A DNA stretch of 24,936 nucleotides, from positions 1 through 24,936 of the forward strand of contig CADCWC010000218.1 in NCBI GenBank assembly GCA_902806305.1, given 5' to 3'. Shown here piece by piece: positions 14,944 to 21,508 of this stretch; within the stretch, counting starts at the first letter, position 1; each line of letters begins with the position of its first letter. The translations under genes were made by a program, and so were the position numbers. The notes beneath the pieces are model-generated. The model ran no database searches. It was not told where the DNA came from and worked only from the letters and a program-made list of their open reading frames with translations. The DNA is from an uncultured Thermoleophilia bacterium (lineage in GTDB: Bacteria > Actinomycetota > Thermoleophilia > Gaiellales > F1-60-MAGs149).

Positions 14944-16419
14944 ATGGGAGCGATCGAGAGCGGGCTCCAGCTCGAGAACCTGGTGTCGACCGTGCTCGCG
15001 TCGCCGAGGGTGGCCCCGCCGCCCGCGACGCTCGGCGAGGCCCGGAACGCGCCGGGGCGTGACGCGCAGATCGCCGACATCCAGGCCCGGATCGAGCGCG
15101 AGGGGATCCAGTACGTCTTCTTCCAGCAGGTGTCGGTGTCCGGGCACGTCAACGGCAAGGGCGTCGTCTCGGACTTCTTCGCCCAGGTGGCGAAGAACGG
15201 CTACCAGCTCGTCTACGGCGCCACGGCCGACCTGTTCCTCGACCGGCACGAGAACTACATCGGGTTCGGCCCGCACACCTCCGAGCTCGCGGCGATCGCC
15301 GACCTCGACACGTTCAGCGTGCTCCCGTGGGACCCGCGCGTGGCCCGCGTGTTCTGCGACTGCTACGACACGGAGACGGGCGGGCTGCTCGAGTCGGACC
15401 CCCGGCAGAACCTGAAGGTGGTGGCCGACGAGGTCGAGGCCGAGCTGTCGGAGCTGCTCGGCACGCAGGTCAGCTTCCTGTGCGGGATCGAGCCGGAGAT
15501 GATGTGGTTCGGGCAGAAGCCGTCGGGCGGCCAGGAGCCGATCGGGCTGACCAAGCCCTGGTGCTACCACATCAACCAGTTCGAGCAGCTGCGCGAGGTG
15601 ATCCTCGACGTCGTGGCCTACGGCAAGGCGCTCGGGCTGCGGATGAGCTACGGCGACCACGAGGACTCGCCGGGCCAGCTCGAGCTGAACTTCGCGTTCG
15701 ACCGCGCCTCGCGGACGGCCGACAACCTGACCACGTACCGCCAGATCTGCGCGGCGGTCGGCCGGAAGCACGGCCTGTTCCCGTCGTTCATGCCGAAGCC
15801 GTTCACGGGCGTGTCGGCGAACGGGGCGCACCACCACTTCACGCTCGTCGACGAGTCGGGTCGGAACGTCTTCTACGACCCGAACGGCCCGGCCACGCTC
15901 TCGGACGCGGGGCGGAGCTTCCTCGGCGGCATCCTCAAGCACTACCGCGCGCTGACCTGCGTCTCGGCGCCGACGGTCAACTCGTACAAGCGCTTCTTCG
16001 ACGAGGGCTTCTGGGCCCCGATCCACGCCGACTACGGCTGGCAGAACCGGACCTGCGCCGTGCGGGTGGCCGGCTCGGGGCGCTTCGAGTACCGCTCGGT
16101 CGACTCGGCCTGCAACCCGTACCTGACGCAGGCCGCGCTGCTGACCTGCGGGCTCGAGGGCATCCGCGACAAGATCGACCCCGGTCCGCCGCAGTCCGAG
16201 AACGTCTACGAGGTGCTCGACCGGGGCACCACGATCGGCCGCGTGCCGAACACGCTCGGCGAGGCCCTGGACGCGCTGCACGAGGACGAGACGGTCAGGG
16301 GGGCGCTCCGCGGGCACCTCTACGAGGTCTTCCGGCACTACAAGCGCGACGAGTGGGAGCGCTTCTGCTCGGCCGTCACCGACTGGGAGCGCGACCAGTA
16401 CTTCGACGTCCTGCCGTGA
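14944..16419 (+). CDS. gmaS: Gamma-glutamylamide synthetase (glutamine synthetase III/GlnT, GmaS-like)
   Basis: The 491-residue protein is a glutamine synthetase homologue. CGIEPEMMWF carries catalytic glutamates, NGAHHHFTLVDESG replaces the NGSGMHCH loop of GlnA, and FEYRSVDSACNPYLTQAALL is the C-terminal substrate signature. An N-terminal beta-grasp region with VSGHVNGKGVVSDFF is present. With a split glutamate synthase directly downstream, the best reading is gamma-glutamylmethylamide synthetase, which joins methylamine or another small amine to glutamate using ATP, as in the N-methylglutamate pathway. Related enzymes act on isopropylamine, putrescine or aniline, so the amine is uncertain. 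GGAGGA lies before the ATG. It is the first gene of a five-gene unit, though a 198-base structured gap separates it from mgsA. Confidence 0.85.
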   Translation: MGAIESGLQLENLVSTVLASPRVAPPPATLGEARNAPGRDAQIADIQARIEREGIQYVFFQQVSVSGHVNGKGVVSDFFAQVAKNGYQLVYGATADLFLDRHENYIGFGPHTSELAAIADLDTFSVLPWDPRVARVFCDCYDTETGGLLESDPRQNLKVVADEVEAELSELLGTQVSFLCGIEPEMMWFGQKPSGGQEPIGLTKPWCYHINQFEQLREVILDVVAYGKALGLRMSYGDHEDSPGQLELNFAFDRASRTADNLTTYRQICAAVGRKHGLFPSFMPKPFTGVSANGAHHHFTLVDESGRNVFYDPNGPATLSDAGRSFLGGILKHYRALTCVSAPTVNSYKRFFDEGFWAPIHADYGWQNRTCAVRVAGSGRFEYRSVDSACNPYLTQAALLTCGLEGIRDKIDPGPPQSENVYEVLDRGTTIGRVPNTLGEALDALHEDETVRGALRGHLYEVFRHYKRDEWERFCSAVTDWERDQYFDVLP

Positions 16420-16420
16420 T

Positions 16421-16491
16421 CGGCGGCCGGTGCGAGGGACGCACGCGTCCCGAGGGCCGTATGTGCATTTCGTCCCTCGCACCGGCGGCCG
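16421..16491 (+). ncRNA. Alternative-pairing RNA structure between gmaS and mgsA (candidate attenuator or processing element)
   Basis: A 16-bp stem pairs 16426-16441 with 16471-16486, extended by 4 more pairs after one mismatch. Its strands can instead form two shorter hairpins: 16436-16441 with 16446-16451 (CACG loop) and 16451-16456 with 16474-16479. Mutually exclusive folds like these are typical of attenuators, but the sequence matches no regulatory RNA class I know. Confidence 0.4.
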
Positions 16492-16508
16492 GATGTGGCC
16501 GAATCGCT

Positions 16509-16527
16509 CCTAGACGGGGCCTCTAGG
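16509..16527. promoter_or_regulatory. Inverted repeat in the gmaS-mgsA gap
   Basis: CCTAGA (16509-16514) and TCTAGG (16522-16527) flank seven bases about 90 bp before mgsA. CTAG is rare in GC-rich genomes, so paired copies are notable; they may mark an operator or part of the RNA structure upstream. Confidence 0.35.
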
Positions 16528-16617
16528 CCTCGATACGCTCCAGCGCCACGGGCCGGTATGGAGCTTCCCTCCACCGTGCGCCCGTCGGCCGTCACTCCGA
16601 AGCGAGGCAGACCAGAG

Positions 16618-17541
16618 ATGTGCGGGATCGCCGGGATCATCTACCGCGACGGGGAGCACGACGTGGGGCGCGACCTCACGCGCATGCTCCAGTCGATGAA
16701 GCACCGCGGGCCGGACTCCACCGGCTTCGCGCTCTACGGGCCGGTCGGTCCGCAGATCGTCGTGCGCTACACGCTCGCCGACGCGAACGACCCGCGCGGC
16801 ATGCACTTCGACGAGCGCATGGTCGGCAACCGACGTGAGGTCTCCTCGCGCCTGCGCAGCGCGGGCGCCGTCATCGAGGAGCTCGAGCAGGAGACGGCCT
16901 ACGCCGACCGCGCGGTGCTGACCTACGACGGCGACCTGAAGACGCTCACCGACCTGCTCGAGGACATCCAGGGCTGCGAGGTCCTGTCGCTCGGCCACTC
17001 GCTCGAGATCGTCAAGGACCTCGGCGACGCCGAGGCCGTCTGCTCGCAGTACGGCCTGGAGACGTTCCGCGGCACGCACGCCATCGGCCACGCGCGGATG
17101 GCCACCGAGTCCGAGGTCGACATCTCGGGCGCCCACCCGTACTGGGCCTACCCGTTCCCGGACGTGGCCGTGGTCCACAACGGCCAGCTGACGAACTACT
17201 TCCAGTGGCGCCGCCGCCTGGAGCGGAGCGGCCACCGGTTCCAGTCCGAGTGCGACTCGGAGATCATCGCCGTCTACGTGGCCGAGCGGATGACGGAGGG
17301 CTACACCCTCGAGGAGGCCATGCGGCAGAGCCTCGAGGAGCTCGACGGCGTCTTCACCTACATGTGCGTGACCGCGGACGCCCTCGGCGTGGCGAAGGAC
17401 GAGATGGCCGCCAAGCCGCTCGTGCTCTACGAATCGGACCAGCTCGTGGCCGTGGCCTCCGAGGGCACGGCGATCGAGACGCTGACCGACGGCGACACGT
17501 ACGACCCCTACGAGGGCGAGGTGATGGTATGGCAGCGGTAG
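16618..17541 (+). CDS. mgsA: Class II glutamine amidotransferase subunit of N-alkylglutamate synthase (GlxB/MgsA)
   Basis: The 307-residue protein begins MCGIAGI; Cys2 is the N-terminal nucleophile of class II amidotransferases once Met is removed. HRGPDSTGFALYG, GHARMATESEVDISGAHPYW and VVHNGQLTNY are the remaining family motifs binding the glutamine or glutamylamide. It matches the amidotransferase part of glutamate synthase, encoded here as a separate subunit as in mgsABC/glxBCD. In that system the domain cleaves gamma-glutamylmethylamide and releases methylamine into the synthase tunnel. The ATG at 16618 fixes the catalytic cysteine, so the longer open frame upstream is not used. The gene overlaps mgsB by 13 bases. 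Confidence 0.88.
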   Translation: MCGIAGIIYRDGEHDVGRDLTRMLQSMKHRGPDSTGFALYGPVGPQIVVRYTLADANDPRGMHFDERMVGNRREVSSRLRSAGAVIEELEQETAYADRAVLTYDGDLKTLTDLLEDIQGCEVLSLGHSLEIVKDLGDAEAVCSQYGLETFRGTHAIGHARMATESEVDISGAHPYWAYPFPDVAVVHNGQLTNYFQWRRRLERSGHRFQSECDSEIIAVYVAERMTEGYTLEEAMRQSLEELDGVFTYMCVTADALGVAKDEMAAKPLVLYESDQLVAVASEGTAIETLTDGDTYDPYEGEVMVWQR

Positions 17542-18317
17542 GCGAGCGCGCGGTCAGCTACGACGCACGCGGCCTGGCGGAGCCGAACGCGGTCGCGCCC
17601 GAGACGGCGGTCGTCGACGGCCAGACGGCCGAGCTCGACGCGGCCGACCTCTCGATCCGACAGATCAACCTGGAGCTCCGGCGCCTCGTCTACGGGCTCG
17701 GCGTGACCGACGTCGTGGTCCGCAACCCCGGCTCGAAGCACTCGCTCGGCGTGGGCATCCTGACGCGCTGCCGGATCCGCTTCGAGGGCAGCCTCGGCTA
17801 CTTCGCCTGCGGGCTGCTCGACGGGCCCGAGGTGCACATCACGGGGCGCGTGGGCTGGGCGGCGTGCGAGAACATGATGTCCGGCGTCGTGGTCATCGAG
17901 GGGAACGCCGGCTCCCAGACGGGGGCGGCGCTGCGCGGCGGCGACCTCGTGGTCAAGGGCCGCGCCGGCGCGCGCTCGGGCATCGACCAGAAGGGCGGCA
18001 CCATCATCACGATGGGCAGCGTCGGGGCGATGACGGGCTTCATGATGCAGCGCGGCCGCCAGGTCATCTGCGGCGACGCGGGCCCGGGGCTCGGCGACTC
18101 GATGTACGACGGGACGATCTACGTGGCCGGCAAGGTCAAGGCCCTCGGGATCGACTGCGTGCCCGGTGAGTGGACGGACGCCGACACCGAGTTCATCGAG
18201 CGCAAGTTCCGCATCTACGACCTCGGCTCGCCGCCGTCGTTCGACAAGTTCGTCTGCGGCAAGAAGCTCTACAACTACGACAGCCTCGAGCCGGCCGAGC
18301 GCAAGCTCGTCCTCTAG
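17529..18317 (+). CDS. mgsB: GXGXG-domain subunit of N-alkylglutamate synthase (GlxC/MgsB)
   Basis: The 262-residue protein corresponds to the C-terminal beta-helix (GXGXG) domain of glutamate synthase large subunit. Repeated glycine turns are visible: VVVIEGNAGSQTGAALRGG, VVKGRAGARSGIDQKGG, MGSVGAMTGFMMQRG, CGDAGPGLGDSMYDG. In the intact enzyme this domain holds the amidotransferase and FMN domains together and shapes the ammonia tunnel; as a split subunit it should scaffold MgsA and MgsC. The first 45 residues and the last 40 (SFDKFVCGKKLYNYDSLEPAE) are specific to this split form. The start overlaps the mgsA end, and the stop is 14 bases from mgsC, so the three are co-translated. Confidence 0.88.
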   Translation: MAAVGERAVSYDARGLAEPNAVAPETAVVDGQTAELDAADLSIRQINLELRRLVYGLGVTDVVVRNPGSKHSLGVGILTRCRIRFEGSLGYFACGLLDGPEVHITGRVGWAACENMMSGVVVIEGNAGSQTGAALRGGDLVVKGRAGARSGIDQKGGTIITMGSVGAMTGFMMQRGRQVICGDAGPGLGDSMYDGTIYVAGKVKALGIDCVPGEWTDADTEFIERKFRIYDLGSPPSFDKFVCGKKLYNYDSLEPAERKLVL

Positions 18318-18331
18318 GACCGGGAGACCAC

Positions 18332-19798
18332 ATGGCGGCCACCGACGACATCCGGCAGCACCCGGACCGGGCCAACATCGACCAGCAGCGCAGCGTGCTC
18401 GGGCACTCGCAGATCTTCACGCCGGAGGTCATCGACGACATCCACGTGAAGTCGGAGCTCGGCCGCTACCGGATGCGCGGCTTCTCGATGTTCAAGAAGA
18501 TCCCGCACTGGGACGAGCTGATGTTCATGCCCGGCACGCTCACGCGCTTCGTGATCGAGGGCTACCGCGAGAAGTGCGAGACGAAGACCGTGCTCGGCGC
18601 GCGCTTCGCGAAGAACCCGCTGACGCTCGACATCCCGATCTACATCACGGGCATGAGCTTCGGCGCGCTCTCGATCGAGGCGAAGATGGCGCTCGCCAAG
18701 GGCGCCTCGATGGCCGGGACGGCGACCTGCTCGGGCGAGGGCGGCATGATCCCGCCCGAGCGCGAGCTCTCGACCAAGTGGTACTACCAGGTCATCCAGA
18801 GCCGGTACGGGTTCAACCCGCACCACCTGATGCTGGCCGACGCGGCCGAGTTCTTCATCGGCCAGGGCTGCAAGGTCGGGCTCGGCGGGCACCTGATGGG
18901 CCAGAAGGTCACGGAGCAGGTGGCCGAGATGCGCTCGCTGCCCGTCGGCATCGACCAGCGCTCGCCCGCCCGGCACCCGGACTGGCTCGGCCCGGACGAC
19001 CTGTCGCTGAAGATCCAGGAGATCCGCGAGGCGACCGACTACCGGATCCCGATCCAGCTGAAGCTCGGCGCCGCGCGCGTCTACGACGACGTGCGGATGG
19101 CGGCCAAGTGCGGCCCCGACATCATCTACCTGGACGGCGCCGAGGGCTCGACGGGCGCCGGGCCGCACACGGCGACCGAGGAGACCGGCATCCCGCTGAT
19201 GGCGGCCATCCCCGAGGCGCGGCGCGCCCTCGAGGACGTCGGCCTGGCCGACGAGATCGACCTCGTGGTGGCGGGAGGCATCCGGAACGGCGGCGACATC
19301 GCCAAGTGCATCGCGCTCGGGGCCAAGGCCGTGGCCATCGGCCACTCGGCGCTGATCGCGCTGAACTGCAACAAGGAGATCCCGGGCGTCACCGACTACG
19401 AGGGGACGATCGGGGTCAAGGCCGGGCGCTGCTACCACTGCCACACGGGCCGCTGCCCGGTCGGCGTGACGACGCAGGATCCGGAGCTGCGGGCCCGCCT
19501 GGAGGTCGACGCCGCCGCCGAGCGGGTCTACAACTTCCTGCACGCGATGACGCTCGAGCTCCAGATGCTGGCCCGGGCCTGCGGCAAGACGGACGTGCAC
19601 AGCCTCGAGCCCGAGGACCTCTGCGCACTGACCGTCGAGGCCTCGGCGATGGCCAAGGTGCCGCTCGCGGGCACGACCTACATCCCGGGCGTGACCGAGC
19701 AGCGCACGCTCGACGAGATCAAGGGCCTCGTGCAGGGCCTCGTGCCCCAGCCGCACGGCGAGTCCGACCGCGAGTTCGTGCGACCGGCGGCCGACTGA
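18332..19798 (+). CDS. mgsC: FMN and Fe-S synthase subunit of N-alkylglutamate synthase (GlxD/MgsC)
   Basis: The 488-residue protein is the FMN-binding synthase domain of glutamate synthase as a free subunit. ITGMSFGALSIEAKMALAKGA, CSGEGGMIPPE, YLDGAEGSTGAGP and VVAGGIRNGGDIAKCIALGAKAV are the TIM-barrel FMN-site motifs. Cys367, Cys370 and Cys375 in CYHCHTGRCPVGVTTQ should bind an Fe-S cluster, with CxxC spacing tighter than the Cx5C of ordinary glutamate synthase. It would combine the released amine with 2-oxoglutarate to form the N-alkylglutamate. An N-terminal extension (residues 1-45) mentions no known domain. GGGAG precedes the ATG. The stop overlaps the start of the next gene by one base. 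Confidence 0.88.
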   Translation: MAATDDIRQHPDRANIDQQRSVLGHSQIFTPEVIDDIHVKSELGRYRMRGFSMFKKIPHWDELMFMPGTLTRFVIEGYREKCETKTVLGARFAKNPLTLDIPIYITGMSFGALSIEAKMALAKGASMAGTATCSGEGGMIPPERELSTKWYYQVIQSRYGFNPHHLMLADAAEFFIGQGCKVGLGGHLMGQKVTEQVAEMRSLPVGIDQRSPARHPDWLGPDDLSLKIQEIREATDYRIPIQLKLGAARVYDDVRMAAKCGPDIIYLDGAEGSTGAGPHTATEETGIPLMAAIPEARRALEDVGLADEIDLVVAGGIRNGGDIAKCIALGAKAVAIGHSALIALNCNKEIPGVTDYEGTIGVKAGRCYHCHTGRCPVGVTTQDPELRARLEVDAAAERVYNFLHAMTLELQMLARACGKTDVHSLEPEDLCALTVEASAMAKVPLAGTTYIPGVTEQRTLDEIKGLVQGLVPQPHGESDREFVRPAAD

Positions 19799-20361
19799 TG
19801 GCCCCCGACGAGCACATCCTGAACGACCCGGACCAGATGCACCACGACCCGCACGCGGGCGGTCACGCCACGGCCGAGGGCGGCCCGGGCGGCGACGAGC
19901 AGCACGCGCAGAGCGTGACGGGGCACCACCCCGAGCGCGCGCAGTGGACGATGGGCACCTCGATCGACTCGGAGGCGCTCTGGGGCCGACGGTTCCCGTA
20001 CCAGGAGGACCTGTCCCTGGTCGAGGACGTCGACCTGGTGGCGGCGACGCCCGGGGCCGACATCAACTGGCTCGAGGACGTCGACCTCCTCCAGGAGGAG
20101 GGCATCCCGGCCGTCTTCGACCGCTACTCCAACTGCTTCCTCAAGATCCACTTCCCGATCCCGGCGGGGCGCGAGAACGAGATCGCCCGCAAGGTCCTGA
20201 TCAAGCACCTGCAGTCGGGCAACTCCTACGGGATCCGGATGAAGGAGAAGCACGCCAAGTTCGCGCAGCCGGAGCTCGGGCCGTGGGTGGCGAACTCGCG
20301 GACGGTGGGGGAGAACTACACCCCGCCGGTGCTCGAGGGCTGGGAGCCGCCCGTCCACTGA
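19798..20361 (+). CDS. Unrecognised 187-residue protein coupled to mgsC
   Basis: I do not recognise this family. Its ATG shares a base with the mgsC stop, so translation is coupled, and codon use is the same as the synthase genes. The first 50 residues are rich in histidine (HILNDPDQMHHDPHAGGH and a later HH), with the look of a flexible metal-binding tail. The middle is acidic and contains an EDVDL pair. The C-terminal half looks like a folded alpha/beta domain (SNCFLKIHFPIPAGR, then basic KHLQSGNSYGIRMKEKHAKF), with GPWVANSR and a proline-rich end. There is no signal peptide or membrane segment. A strong terminator follows, making it the last gene of the operon. A role as accessory or regulatory subunit of the amine synthase is inference from position only. 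Confidence 0.8.
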   Translation: MAPDEHILNDPDQMHHDPHAGGHATAEGGPGGDEQHAQSVTGHHPERAQWTMGTSIDSEALWGRRFPYQEDLSLVEDVDLVAATPGADINWLEDVDLLQEEGIPAVFDRYSNCFLKIHFPIPAGRENEIARKVLIKHLQSGNSYGIRMKEKHAKFAQPELGPWVANSRTVGENYTPPVLEGWEPPVH

Positions 20362-20370
20362 CCGCCGTGT

Positions 20371-20399
20371 GACCGGCGCCCGTGGGGCGGGCGCCGGTC
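20371..20399 (+). terminator. Terminator of the gmaS-mgsABC operon
   Basis: A perfect 12-bp stem (20371-20382 with 20388-20399) with a TGGGG loop starts 10 bases after the last stop codon of the operon. No T run follows, as is common in this kind of genome. Confidence 0.7.
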
Positions 20400-20431
20400 G
20401 CGCGTCACCACCTCGGCGGTACGGTGCCGGC

Positions 20432-20560
20432 ATGGGCGCGGCGAAGCCGGCGGTGGCGTTGCGGGGCGGCCGCGTCGTGCGGTACGCGCGGCACGACGAT
20501 CTCCGCACGGCCCTGGACGCGGCACGACTCGCGTGGCCGACGAGGTCCGGGTCGAAGGAC
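20432..20560 (+). pseudogene. Possible remnant of a SnoaL-like protein C-terminus
   Basis: In the 276-base gap between the operon and the IclR gene, the frame from ATG 20432 reads ALRGGRVVRYARHDDLRTAL followed by DAARL. This resembles the usual C-terminal strand-turn-helix of SnoaL-like (NTF2-fold) proteins, which typically end with a GKIVRxxxYxDRxEALEAAGL pattern. No N-terminal part is visible before it, and the frame continues into non-coding-looking sequence. It may be a decayed fragment or a coincidence. Confidence 0.25.
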
Positions 20561-20637
20561 GGTCCGGCGCCGCCGGCCTGCACGCCTGACGGTCGTCCGG
20601 ATCGTCGACGTCGTCTCCGACCTGGGGCGGTAGCGGC

Positions 20638-21414
20638 TCAGGCCCCGAGCGCCCGCGAGACCTCGCGGCCGGCCTGGACCAGCGCGGGCCGGGCGACGTC
20701 CATCGCGTCCGGCGTGAAGCGGGCGGCGGGCCCCTGCAGCCCGAGGACGGCCGCCAGGTCGCCGCGCGCGTCGAGGACGGGGACGGCCACCGCGTTGAGG
20801 TCCGGCTCGCGCTCGCCGACGGCGCGGGCCACGCCCTCGAGCCGGATCCGTTCGACCTCCCGCCGCAGCGCCGCCGGGTCGGTGATCGTCCGGGACGTGT
20901 AGCCCGTCAACGGGCCGTCCGGGTCCGCCACGACCCCGTCACGACCGAACGCGAGCATGACCTTGCCGACGGCCGTGGCGTGCGCCACGCTCGGTCGGCC
21001 GACGCGGGCCACGGAGATCACCGTCCCGGCCCGGCCGGGCACGAAGTCGGCGGTCACGGCCTCGTCGCCCGCGGGCAGGGACAGCGTGGCCGTCTCGCCG
21101 TGGCGGTCGACGAGGTCCTCGAGGAACGGCCGCGCCAGCGCGCGGACGTCCAGACGGGCCAGGACGGCGTTCGCGAGCTGCAGCACGCGCGCGCCGAGAC
21201 GGTAGCGGCCGCTGTCCGGCAGGTGCTCCACGTAGCCCGCCGCGGTCAGCGTGGCCAGGACGCGCGACACGGTGGCGGCGTTGATCGCGGTGCGGCGGCT
21301 GATCTCCGAGGTGCCGAGCTCCCCGCCGGGAGCGGCGCCGAGGGTGTCCAGGACCTGCGTCGCCCGTGCGACCGCCGCCAGTGTCCGAACGGCCGGGACT
21401 CCCGTCCGGCCCAC
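20638..21414 (-). CDS. IclR-family transcriptional regulator
   Basis: The 258-residue protein has a winged helix-turn-helix in residues 10-75 (LGTSEISRRTAINAATVSRVLATL) and an IclR effector domain after it (HATAVGKVMLAFGRDGVV, DLNAVAVPVLDARGDLAAVLGLQGP). It lies between the amine operon and the GAF-PucR gene. It is divergent from the latter with 94 bp between starts. It is a good candidate for controlling either neighbour; the inverted repeat flanking a -10-like box in that gap is the natural place for its operator. It shares only family-level likeness with the IclR at 4303-5058. The effector cannot be identified. Confidence 0.93.
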   Translation of the reverse strand: MGRTGVPAVRTLAAVARATQVLDTLGAAPGGELGTSEISRRTAINAATVSRVLATLTAAGYVEHLPDSGRYRLGARVLQLANAVLARLDVRALARPFLEDLVDRHGETATLSLPAGDEAVTADFVPGRAGTVISVARVGRPSVAHATAVGKVMLAFGRDGVVADPDGPLTGYTSRTITDPAALRREVERIRLEGVARAVGEREPDLNAVAVPVLDARGDLAAVLGLQGPAARFTPDAMDVARPALVQAGREVSRALGA

Positions 21415-21428
21415 GTCAGGCGCCCCGA

Positions 21429-21465
21429 CGGACGGTGGTACGCTGGCGGCCGGTCGTGCCGTCCG
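21429..21465. promoter_or_regulatory. Inverted repeat around a -10-like box in the IclR-PucR gap
   Basis: CGGACGG (21429-21435) and CCGTCCG (21459-21465) surround TACGCT (21439-21444), the same -10 hexamer predicted for gmaS. No convincing -35 box is visible, as expected for an activated promoter. Confidence 0.3.
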
Positions 21466-21508
21466 AACCCCGAGGGAGCGCCGTCCTGCCCGTACCGATC
21501 ACTGCCGC

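Noticed and set aside
16420..16617. A glutamine riboswitch of a known class
   Set aside because: The conserved cores of the glnA and downstream-peptide RNA classes were not recognised, and those classes are known from cyanobacteria; only generic alternative pairing is seen.
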